From: Syncephalis plumigaleata
Lineage: Eukaryota; Zoopagomycota; Zoopagomycetes; Zoopagales; Piptocephalidaceae
DNA: 20,000 nt
Assembly (NCBI GenBank): GCA_025201365.1
Contig: JAIXMF010000258.1
Coordinates: 1 to 20,000, forward strand
Reading direction: 5' to 3'
Both the position numbers and the translations under genes were made by a program. Below the pieces are notes generated by a model that saw only the letters and a list, made by a program, of their open reading frames with translations, did not search any database and was not told where the DNA came from. Below are positions 1 through 7,879 of this stretch, in pieces; positions within the stretch are counted from its first letter, which is position 1, and every line of letters starts with the position of its first letter.

Positions 1-140
1 GCGTGAAAAGGCCTATCTCCTCTCGTTTCCTGCTCGCTTCTAGTCGTCTACGCTACGTGCAATAGTGCTTACTCGTTTATCTTTATTTTTTTCTGTCTAT
101 TTATTATTAGTATATCACCAACAATAGCAACAACAACACC
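1..140 (+). promoter_or_regulatory. Upstream/5' UTR region of the desaturase gene
   Basis: AT- and pyrimidine-rich leader, with T-runs around 79-92 and a CAA-rich stretch directly before the ATG. No convincing TATA box or other site is seen; the start of transcription probably lies in or left of this segment. Confidence 0.35.
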
Positions 141-1564
141 ATGCCACCATTACCTCCTGATGCAGGCGTTAATGCCAATGCCCTCGCCGCTGAACGATTA
201 AACAACAACGACGTCAGTGTGGATGCCATCACTCAGGCTAAATTGGATAAATATCGTAATAACTCGGCGGCCTTCCGTACCGCACGCGATGCCGAGTCCA
301 CTTTTGTACCGCCCACCTTCACTGTCAAGGAGTTGCGTGACGCAATACCGAGTCATTGTTTCGAGCGTAATGCGTGGTATTCATCACGTTACGTGCTCGA
401 GGATTTTGTGCTTATCGCCATTTTCTCCACCGCCATCTGTCTAGTGGACAACTGGCTCGACGCTCAGGCGGCACCACTTTGGACGAAGATCGTGGCGTGG
501 GGAGTCTACGCTTTCCTTCAGGGTGTGGCGGGTACCGGTCTTTGGGTAATCGCTCATGAATGGTAAGTCGTATTAACTTTTTCTTTTTTAACCAGCAAGA
601 ACACGCACATACTTATAAAAATATCCTATATGTATGTATGTATGTATGCGTATATAGTGGGCATCAAGCTTACGCCGAATCAACCACCATTAATTTCGGC
701 GTTGGCTACGTACTTCACACTCTCCTATTGGTACCATTCCATAGCTGGCGTATCAGTCATGCCACTCATCATGCCCATACCAATCATATGACGAAGGATC
801 AAGTATTTGTACCGAAAACACGCGCTCAAATGGGATTGCAATCAGTGTCCACAGACAATGATGACTCTACCCAGGAGGGTGAACATCACGAGTCCATCCT
901 GAAAGAAACGCCCATCTACTCGTGTCTAAGTGTACTCGTTATGTTACTCTTGGGCTGGCCACTCTATCTATTCTTCAATGTATCGGGTCAGAAGTACGGT
1001 CGTTGGACTTCACACTTTAATCCACGCGCGGCTATCTTCAAACCGGAGCAAATGAACCAGGTGAATGCGTCCACTTTGGGTGTTCTCGCGATGCTCGCTA
1101 CCCTAGTATGGTCCGGTATGCAATGGGGCTGGCAAGTGCCCATTCTCTACTACGGATTGCCCTATCTATGGGTCAACTTCTGGCTTATTACCATCACCTT
1201 TTTACAACACACGGATCCAACCCTGCCACACTACCGTGCACCAGAGTGGGACTTTGTACGTGGTGCACTCTGTACCGTTGACCGTGATTTCGGCTGGTTC
1301 TTGAACGTGCGTCTGCATCACATCCATGACACGCATGTCGCTCATCATTTATTCTCGCGTATGCCGCATTATCACGCCGAGGAGGCTACCCGTCATCTAC
1401 GCGAGAAACTCGGCCCACAGTACTATATCTACGATCGTACACCCATTTGGAAGGCACTCTACCGATCATGGCGTCAATGTCGTTACGTGGAAGACACGGG
1501 CGATGTTCTCTTCTTCCGTGGCGTAAACGAGAATATTCCTGCCACTGCTAGAAAACAAGAGTAA
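141..1564 (+). CDS. FAD2: Delta12-type membrane fatty acid desaturase (oleate to linoleate), two exons
   Basis: Exons 141-562 and 658-1564 give 442 residues; the intron (563-657, GTAAGT...ATAG) splits a Cys codon. Splicing restores the first histidine box HECGH (about residues 139-143), followed by HATHH (about 175-179) and HVAHH (about 367-371). These are the three iron-binding boxes of the membrane acyl desaturase family. Hydrophobic segments lie before box 1 and between boxes 2 and 3. The third-box context, with MPHYHAEEAT after the histidines, is typical of fungal Delta12 enzymes, which desaturate oleoyl chains on phospholipid in the ER. An omega-3 or bifunctional specificity cannot be excluded from sequence. 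Length fits the family. The start at 141 is the first ATG after a pyrimidine/AT-rich leader and gives a polar N-terminal tail. The intron contains a TATG tandem repeat (about 630-648). An AATAAA-like signal lies just after the stop (about 1572). Confidence 0.93.
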
Positions 1565-2251
1565 TATCACGAATAAATCACATACATAAGGTGTTATTGT
1601 CGATTCAATCTAATTCTATATCGTATAACGTAGTTATTTACTTTGAAAAAAAGATAGGATAAATCTATTATTATTGTATGTGCAAGGGCATTGTTCAATA
1701 TCCCAACCACATTGACTAATAGAATACAATTAGATACTGAGATAGTATCATCCTAATTCATGCATGTTCAACAATATAAGAATAAAAGGGCAAAAGTAAG
1801 CTTTATTCCTATTGATCAACAAATAATCCATGTATTAAGCAGAATTCAACGGCTTGACTGCCTTTCCTAGCTTGCTAAGTGCATATGCTATTTTAGTGGA
1901 ATGTCGAGAAAGGAATGAATGATCTAGAATAAATCGTTAATATACTTCGTATTATACGCTATACTATTGCAATTGCTTACCTAGTTTCTTATCATCGCGC
2001 GATATCGCAACAATTGTACGTGTATTAGTGCTGCTCTTTGCATTTCGAGCACCATCTATCGTAAATGGCATTAGCTAGTACGAATTAATCAATAGACCGA
2101 TTGACCATTCATACTTGTCCAATCCTCGTATGTCATCAGTCAATACAATGATGATTAAGGATTGATGTTGATACTAGTGTATACAATAATAAAGGAATCA
2201 ATATTTTGACACTAGTCACTAGTCACTAGTATTAATAATCTAAAGCAACTG
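1565..2251. other. Intergenic, AT-rich, convergent 3' ends
   Basis: Lies between the 3' ends of the desaturase (+) and the secreted protein (-). No coding potential recognised. It holds short direct repeats of CACTAGT/ACTAGT (about 2208-2231) and scattered AATAAA-like signals. No RNA gene recognised. Confidence 0.5.
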
Positions 2252-2257
2252 TTTATT
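2252..2257 (-). terminator. Poly(A) signal AATAAA of the 2341-3039 gene
   Basis: The plus-strand tttatt reads AATAAA on the minus strand, about 84 nt past the stop codon at 2341-2343. This is a normal distance for a 3' UTR. Confidence 0.45.
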
Positions 2258-2340
2258 GCGTATTCTATTGTAACTAGCAGAATCAATCAGCTAATTAATA
2301 CGAGCATACGATGTTGAAGTAACCAAGCAGTTATCGAGCA

Positions 2341-3039
2341 CTAGTTTAATATGCTCTTTATCCGCGATTCAATATATTCTGTCGCAGTTAAAACATCTAT
2401 AGCTGGATTCACCATCCGAAACAAATCTACCAATATTACTGTGGATTTGTCCTTTAAGGATAGTAGGTATTGTGTCTTTTTCTTCACTTGAAGTTTACCT
2501 TTACCCACAACCCTAAACATCAAGCGATTTTTAGCATCGAAGCATAGATCTATTGGACATTGATGTTAGCATTAACTAGTGTGATTTGCAGTATACTTAC
2601 TTTTGGGGACAGGGTCAATTCGGTAATGGTTTGTATGTGCAAATTGCAATCCTAGATAACAGCGTTAGTATGACATATCTACAATCATTGCTTAATACTT
2701 ACCTGCATAAAATTCCGATTGTGCAAGGATGATCTGTACCCTTCGTTGACTTTTATCAGGACTAGCACGAACGAGGTTTAAGTAATCCTCATACGTATGC
2801 GCACATGGTGCCGTAGTTGTTTTACATTGATACGATTGACCATTGTTAGTGAGTGCACTGCCAGATATATATGCATCTTCGCAAACAATATAGCCGAGCT
2901 TGTTACGTCTGCTTAGTGTATGTCCTTGACGAGAATTTGATAGGGAACTGTCCGTTGTCGTAATGGCTGCATTGGTGGTCGATGCTAGTAGAAGCATGGT
3001 AGTTGCGATAACGCCGGTCAAGCCTAGATTGAAGCGCAT
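2341..3039 (-). CDS. Secreted protein of unknown family, three exons
   Basis: Exons 3039-2703, 2651-2601 and 2549-2341 join in one frame to 198 residues. Both introns start with GTAAGT, end in TAG/ATAG and contain CTAAC/CTAGT-type branch regions. Residues 1-24 are a clear signal peptide (Arg near the start, a hydrophobic run, then small residues up to about Ala24). The mature part has four cysteines spread through its middle, at about residues 53, 72, 79 and 131, and is otherwise hydrophilic with a Lys-rich stretch (about 147-155). I do not recognise a domain. The start is the first ATG after a TATA box about 105 nt upstream. It lies about 2.1 kb from the micro-exon peptide gene on the same strand. 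Secretion is inferred; function is unknown. Confidence 0.75.
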
Positions 3040-3143
3040 GGTGAACTATGTGTTCCGATAGATTCGTAGTGAGTTGTAGGACGAGTGTATAGAAAGTGTA
3101 GTAATATGGTTATCCATCTTTGCATCACGAATAATGGCGCCCA

Positions 3144-3149
3144 TTTATA
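3144..3149 (-). promoter_or_regulatory. TATA box of the 2341-3039 gene
   Basis: The minus strand reads CTATAAATGG, about 105 nt before the ATG at 3039. Just downstream (relative to +) there is an AGCAGT-type triplet run at about 3158-3178. Confidence 0.5.
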
Positions 3150-3361
3150 GGAGTAACAGCAGTAGCAGTAGCAGTAGTTGACCAGTCGGGTATGCATTGT
3201 AAATGAGCCATTTGAACTGTAAGGTATTTGTCTTTTTTCATTTATGTCACTATACTATCGTGCTTATTTTTTCTTTATTGCATTGATAAGGCAATGGTTG
3301 TTGCTGTGATTGGATCGTGTAGTGAATATTACTCATTTGTTGGATAGAATGGCGAGAATCC

Positions 3362-3656
3362 ATGATAGAGGTTGTATTAGTTCCAGATGGCATTACCTCC
3401 TTAGTCAAGCACGAGGACAAATCATATAACCGGTCAGGTTACTTATCATCTAATTTGCTTCTGATTTAGCTTGCCAAAGATTCGGAATAACTACAAATGT
3501 GCAATTATACCCGACGAGGAGATGCCATGGAACGTGGTGATGTACTCGACAAAGATTGATGTCATTTGTCTATTCAGTAATACGTGTAGCCGTGAACTAT
3601 ATGGATGGTCATTATTGCTACAAGCACCTATCGACATGATTGATGATACTCGATAG
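3362..3656 (+). CDS. Possible small two-exon gene of unknown function
   Basis: Exons 3362-3432 and 3470-3656 would give 85 residues with the frame kept across a 37-nt intron. That intron has a branch-like CTAAT and a TTTAG acceptor, but its donor, GTCAGG, is poor. The product has four Cys and a Trp-rich C-terminal half and matches no family I know. Composition is not clearly different from the surroundings. It is divergent from the secreted-protein gene. It could be noise or an exon of a longer gene. Confidence 0.22.
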
Positions 3657-3986
3657 TGATATCGCTCATATTACTGCTCCATTGTTAATCATATTGACTG
3701 GATTGCCATATACATATTGATTTGGACTAGCGGTGTCAACTATGGAACACGGCATTCTAATGCTCATCTACGCATGTTTCAGCACAAGTACTCGTTTGCC
3801 ATAGCGGTACATACTCGGATGCATTAAACTGACACCGCCATTATGTATCTAAACAGTTTGTAATGAAGATGAACGAGAATTGAATATTAATGCTAAAACT
3901 AGCCTATTATCATTGTCATTTGCGTCAGAATGTCATGGTATATTGCCAAAGAAAAAAGAATAATGAGAATAATGAATATTTGTTAC
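3657..3986. other. Intergenic, nothing recognised
   Basis: AT-rich stretch with no continuous coding frame and no RNA gene recognised. It lies downstream of the GH20 remnant. Confidence 0.4.
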
Positions 3987-3987
3987 T

Positions 3988-4462
3988 TTATTCGAATTTG
4001 TATCTATCGCAACTTCCTGGATGCAACTCGCACCAAGGCATACTAATGGGATCGGCACGTATGCCTCGTTGTAACAATCGGTGTCGTAGCTTGTAGATAC
4101 GCGACAGAGCATCTCGCGAGCTATACACCTGTCCATTAGCATCCCTGTGACCACTCCATAGTTTCTCGCCTACAGCACCGGCACGAGGCCAGACTCGCAT
4201 GTCAAGCACGTAGGCATCGCTTTTCTCGGACCATAAGGCCACTTCACCGCCAAGTATATCGGGATGCGATCTATCCACATTACCGGTCGACTCAAGTCCC
4301 TCGATTATGTTGTGCGCGTACATGTGCTGCCATGATCTGTAGGAATTGCACTCTGGATCCTTATCGCCTACCGACCACATCCAATCACCTTGACCACGAT
4401 CGAGATACCAATGATTGGTGATGGATACAATGACGCGCAATCCCACTACAATCATCCGTGTA
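3988..4462 (-). pseudogene. C-terminal part of GH20 beta-N-acetylhexosaminidase, catalytic half missing
   Basis: One open frame of about 157 codons after an acceptor-like TTGCAG ends at a TAA (3988-3990) that overlaps an AATAAA. It shows hallmarks of the last third of the GH20 barrel: a VIVS...WYLD segment, an ILGGEVALWSE segment, RVWPRAGAVGEKLWS, and a Cys-rich C-terminal tail ending in HPGSC. GH20 enzymes cleave terminal GlcNAc from chitin oligomers. The HxGGDE motif with the catalytic Asp-Glu pair and the N-terminal domain should precede this. No such coding was found upstream to 5160, where the peptide gene's 3' end begins, nor in 7900-9860. It is therefore most likely a 5'-truncated remnant. 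A C-terminal exon after a very long intron is a weaker option. Confidence 0.62.
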
Positions 4463-5190
4463 CTGCAATCATAGTAGCGTATACCGAATGATCACGGATA
4501 TCATATGTGGTGCTAGGCTGTGTCATGCTATCAACGAGATACAATAATGATAAAATTGACAATCATTGAGCAGATGATATGTACTTGTGCATAATAAATA
4601 AACTGCTATCAATAATGCTGATTAGTTGTGTCTACACAATTATTCAAACACTAGTGTACACCAATGCGGTAGATGCATGCGATGTGCAGCAGAACGTCTA
4701 GATCCAATTGTTAATGGTGTCACGATGTGCTATTGAAGAATACGTATCCATTGCAATTACCTCTTTCTCTTTCTCTTTCTCTCTCCTTTCCTTTTTCACA
4801 TTTGACTACGTCCTCCGTAATCACTTGTATGTGTATCGAATCGTGTTTTCACCACTCTCATTGCTCGCTGTTGTCATCACTCACTTCCATGCTGTTGTAT
4901 CGTTTAAGCATTAAAGTATAGAAACGTAGACGTTGTCTTTGTTCCTAGCATTACAGCAACACTAGACATAGTTATGACATGTGGTAATCCAAGTGTAATG
5001 ACAATATGTAGGAAGCATAGTTCTAAGGATACTGACATATGTGATGAAATAGCAGTCGTGTAAGCAATACTCGATGACCTCACTCAATATACAATGCTCA
5101 TTCATGGCACACGATAAGTAATAAGCATAGCTGGAGTAGAAGAAAGAATCGAACGATGAATAGAGTAGAAGAATGCCCTATAGCATTACA
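4463..5190. other. Intergenic between GH20 remnant and peptide gene
   Basis: No GH20 N-terminal coding and no other gene seen on either strand. A CTTTCT/CTCTTT pyrimidine tract lies at 4761-4798 (+). Confidence 0.45.
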
Positions 5191-5192
5191 TA

Positions 5193-5198
5193 TTTATT
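5193..5198 (-). terminator. Poly(A) signal AATAAA of the micro-exon peptide gene
   Basis: The minus strand reads TTGAATAAATATG about 200 nt beyond the last inferred splice acceptor (5400). Confidence 0.4.
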
Positions 5199-5399
5199 CA
5201 ATCAATGAACCAGCCATTAGTTGATATTTATGTAATAGGGCCATGGATGAATAGACGTAAGGGACTTGTAGATATACTTGTTGTTGTTGTACCAAGGAAT
5301 AATGACTTGAATGACATGGACACTAAATGAGGGTCTTGCACCAATACATTCTTGGCTTGAATACCTATAATATCTACTTGATGATATCCTTGTCTTGTC

Positions 5400-5451
5400 C
5401 TGTAATCATAATGGATTAGTATGAGTATGCTTATTGTGGATTATTACTTAC
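5400..5451 (-). other. 3' UTR intron of the micro-exon peptide gene
   Basis: 52 nt with a GTAAGT donor, a TACTAAT branch and a TTACAG acceptor. It starts 3 nt after the stop codon and unlike the upstream introns is not a member of the repeated intron family. The junction is close enough to the stop that a 50-nt decay rule would not be triggered. Confidence 0.6.
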
Positions 5452-5454
5452 TGC

Positions 5455-7728
5455 TTAATTTCGTGGCTATTCAATCAATTAATATAGATTGTATTGTGAT
5501 TAGTGTAGAGTAGGTGATGATTGAAATGATAACTTACATCCTATCATAAAGGACATACATGGATCATGCGCCATACTGTAGTTAGTACTCATTCATACAT
5601 TAGAGTCAGCAATATTTACTTACCCACTATCATACATGAGTATAAGTAGATCATGTGCCGTATTAATATCAATACACCTATACGTTATCATCGGGAATAG
5701 TAACTTACGCACTGTTATCCACAAATTTATGGAAATCATGTGCCATGTTTATCATTAATACGTTGTATATTATCATCGTGCATATTGACTTACTTCCTAT
5801 TATACGAAAACGTATGTGGATTGTGTGACACATTAGAATTAGTACTCATTCATTATGATTGAAATGTCAACTTACTTTCTATTATACAGGAGCATGCAGG
5901 ATCATGTGCCATACTATGATTAGTACCCCCCTCATTACAATCAGAATGATAACTTACGCGCTATCATACAAGAAATCATGTGCCATGTTATAATTAGTAC
6001 CTCATTCTCCACAGTCAGAATCATTACTTACGTCCTATCATACAAGAATGTAGGTGGATAATGTGCCGTATTGCAATTAGTATGTTATACATTACGGTCA
6101 GAACGATTACTTACGCTCTATCATACACGGACATGTGTTAATTGTGTGCCATACTGTAGTTAGTACATCAACACATTGTAGCCAGAATAATGACAACTTA
6201 CTCCCTATTAGACATAGACATATGTAAATCATATACAATACTATGATTAGTGCCTTATACATTACGGTAAGAATAATGACTTACGACCTATCATACAGAA
6301 ATATACGCGGATCATGCGTCATAGCGTGATTAGCACTCATTCACGCATTGCAATTAGAATGGTAACTTACGACCTAGCATACAGGAACGTATGCGGTAGT
6401 GGGCCACATTGGTATTAGTACACTTGATATTATGATCAGAATGATCACTTACATGCTGTAATACATGGGCGTATGTGGACCATGGGCGATATCATAGTTA
6501 GTACATTCATTCATTACGACCATAATGGTAACCTACACACTGTTATGGGCAGATATACGTATGGATCGAGTGTCACATCATCATTAGTACGCCATAGTTT
6601 ATAACTGGAATGATAACTTACACACTGTCATACCGGGACGATCGCGTGTCATACTACAGTTAATGTCTTATACGTTGTAGTCAGAATGATAACTTACAAG
6701 CTACCGTATACAAACATATGTGGGTCATGTGCCATAACGTGATTAGTACTCATCCATAGATTACAATTAGAATGATAACTTACTCCCTGTTTATACACAA
6801 ACACAGATGAAGCGTGTGCCATACTGCAATTAGTACCACATTCATCATAATCAACATGATTACTTACGTTCTATCATACAGGAACATACGTAAGTCGTGT
6901 GTCATACTGTGGTTAGTGCAGTGTACAGCATCATCAGAACAATAACTTACCTCCTATCATAGAGGAGCATGCATAGATAATGTGTCATATCGTAGTTAGT
7001 ATCCATTCATTCATTGTAACCAGGATGATTACTTACATACTATCATACAGGAAAATATGTGGATCATGTGTCATACTATAGTTAGTGTGTCATAGATTGT
7101 AATCGAAATGTTTACTTGCCCACTAGCATACACAGACATATGTTAATCGTATGCCATAAGGTGATCAGTACAGCGTAGATGGCAATCGTAATGGTAACTT
7201 ACTTCCTATTATACAGTAATATATGTGGATCATGTGCCATATTAGAATTAGTACGTCATTCATTGCCATCATACTGATAACCTACGCACTGTGATAGACA
7301 AGCGTATGAATTGTGTAACAGATTATGATTAGTATTTGTGATTAGTATACCATTCATTACAATCATAATGGTAACTTACAGCTTTTTCGAAGATGGTAGT
7401 CACATATGATTTTGGTTTATATTACTATTAGCATAGTACTCGTTATGATCAATAAACTAACTTACGAATTTGTGCTAACAGATTGATAGGAAGAATAAAC
7501 ATTATGATGTGATTAGCATGTCAAAACAACCATTTAATACACATGAACTTACGAGCTATCGGCAATCATCGGTGGACAATGAAACAATAGACTACGATTA
7601 GTACATCAATTGATAGGGTCACGGCCAGACATACCACGACGAATCAATGTGGGCTTGACTTCAGCGGCGACCAGGCTGGCGACAGCGACGACGGCGACGG
7701 CAATAGCGATAATGGCAGAGAACTTCAT
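5455..7728 (-). CDS. Secreted cysteine-rich peptide encoded by a ladder of codon-sized exons
   Basis: Inferred 61-residue preproprotein from 27 coding exons. Exon 1 (7728-7635, phase 1) encodes a signal peptide (about residues 1-22) and a propeptide ending in Arg30-Arg31, a Kex2-type site. After it come micro-exons of 3, 9 and 2 nt (7553-7555, 7466-7474, 7380-7381), so 1+3+9+2 = 15 restores phase 0. Then follow 22 exons of 3 nt, and a final exon (5452-5466) with three codons and TAA at 5457-5455. Coding length is 186 nt, exactly 62 codons. The presumed mature peptide (32-61) has cysteines at 37, 45, 46 and 56, that is C-x7-CC-x9-C, which suggests two disulfides. ATG 7728 is preferred to the in-frame ATG at 7842 because the latter precedes a CTCTACT-repeat leader and lacks a signal peptide at its N-terminus. 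Role unknown; effector, antimicrobial or signalling peptide are guesses. Splicing is inferred from sequence only. Confidence 0.8.
5538..6373 (-). CDS. Single-codon exons 12-22 of the ladder
   Basis: All have a GTAAGT donor after the triplet: 6371-6373 GTC Val; 6285-6287 GTC Val; 6202-6204 GGA Gly; 6115-6117 AGC Ser; 6032-6034 GAC Asp; 5958-5960 CGC Arg; 5876-5878 AAA Lys; 5794-5796 GAA Glu; 5709-5711 TGC Cys; 5624-5626 TGG Trp; 5538-5540 GAT Asp. The intron after the last one (5537-5467) leads to the terminal exon with three codons (Pro, Arg, Asn) and the stop. Confidence 0.75.
6453..7288 (-). CDS. Single-codon exons 1-11 of the ladder
   Basis: Each lies between an acceptor AG and a donor GTAAGT unless noted: 7286-7288 TGC Cys (donor GTAGGT); 7203-7205 GAA Glu; 7120-7122 TGG Trp (donor GCAAGT); 7037-7039 TAT Tyr; 6951-6953 GAG Glu; 6868-6870 AAC Asn; 6784-6786 GGA Gly; 6698-6700 CTT Leu; 6622-6624 TGT Cys; 6537-6539 TGT Cys (donor GTAGGT); 6453-6455 CAT His. 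All are phase 0, so loss of one removes one residue without a frameshift. Confidence 0.75.
7380..7555 (-). CDS. Leader micro-exons (3, 9 and 2 nt) that reset the reading phase
   Basis: Exon 7553-7555 (CTC) follows a 79-nt intron with a GTATGT donor and a CCGATAG acceptor. Exon 7466-7474 (CACAAATTC) follows a 78-nt intron ending CTGTTAG. Exon 7380-7381 (CT) follows an 84-nt intron ending AAAAAG. With the single G left from exon 1 they make five codons (Ala, Pro, Gln, Ile, Pro) and bring the frame to phase 0, where the single-codon exons begin. These three introns share donor and branch (TGCTAAT/TACTAAT) with the array but are more diverged, as if older. The 2-nt exon is the least certain; the alternative 45-nt exon is closed by stops in all frames. 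Confidence 0.62.
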
Positions 7729-7867
7729 GTTGATGTTGGCCTGGTGGAATGGATAGCTCAGCTGACTAGAACGAGAGTAGAAAGTAGAGTAGAAGAGAGT
7801 AGAGTAGAGCAGAGTAGAGAAGAGAGAATATGAAGACGACAAGTCGAGTGTGTCAAAAAGTGCTCGA

Positions 7868-7873
7868 TTTATA
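7868..7873 (-). promoter_or_regulatory. TATA box of the micro-exon peptide gene
   Basis: The minus strand reads GGCTATAAATCG 140 nt before the ATG at 7728. The transcribed leader then carries a CTCTACT-type repeat (7775-7830). The arrangement resembles that of the secreted-protein gene at 2341-3039, which also has a TATA box about 100 nt before a signal-peptide ATG. Confidence 0.6.
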
Positions 7874-7879
7874 GCCGAG

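Larger units (their letters stand above)
5467..7379 (-). repeat. Tandem family of related introns separating codon-sized exons
   Basis: About 22 head-to-tail units with a period of about 74-94 nt. Minus-strand unit order: donor GTAAGT (variants GTAGGT and GCAAGT), then TTATCATT, a variable spacer, branch TACTAAT/CTAAC, then a conserved block near TATGGCACATGATCCAC, then the acceptor TATGATAG. Each unit is followed by three freely varying bases and the next donor. Introns 4-26 of the gene measure 71-91 nt. The introns at 7289-7379 and 5467-5537 are the most diverged; those between 5541 and 7285 are obviously copies. Between branch and acceptor no AG occurs, except in about eight units one lies only 6 nt after the branch A. 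This explains most of the 2 kb that otherwise looks non-coding. Confidence 0.88.

Noticed and set aside
583-595. Earlier acceptor (TTTAACCAG) in the desaturase intron
   Set aside because: Only the acceptor at 657 restores the HECGH box and joins the two halves of the enzyme in frame.
4708-4921. Two overlapping plus-strand frames rich in Phe and Ser
   Set aside because: They arise from the CTTTCT pyrimidine tract in alternative frames.
5467-7379. CRISPR array or ordinary satellite repeat
   Set aside because: Period and partial conservation look array-like, but the variable part is only three bases, the repeats are diverged, and conservation peaks at donor, branch and acceptor positions on one strand. 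A eukaryotic gene with a signal-peptide exon leads into it.
5541-7591. Exons of about 35-45 nt beginning at the AG six bases after each CTAAY
   Set aside because: That AG is present in only about a third of the units, and when translated those longer exons contain in-frame stops or shift the frame. The AG just before the triplet is present in every unit.
7726-7842. Upstream in-frame ATG at 7842 as start of the peptide gene
   Set aside because: It would add a stretch translated from a CTCTACT leader repeat and bury the signal peptide; ATG 7728 gives a normal secretory N-terminus.
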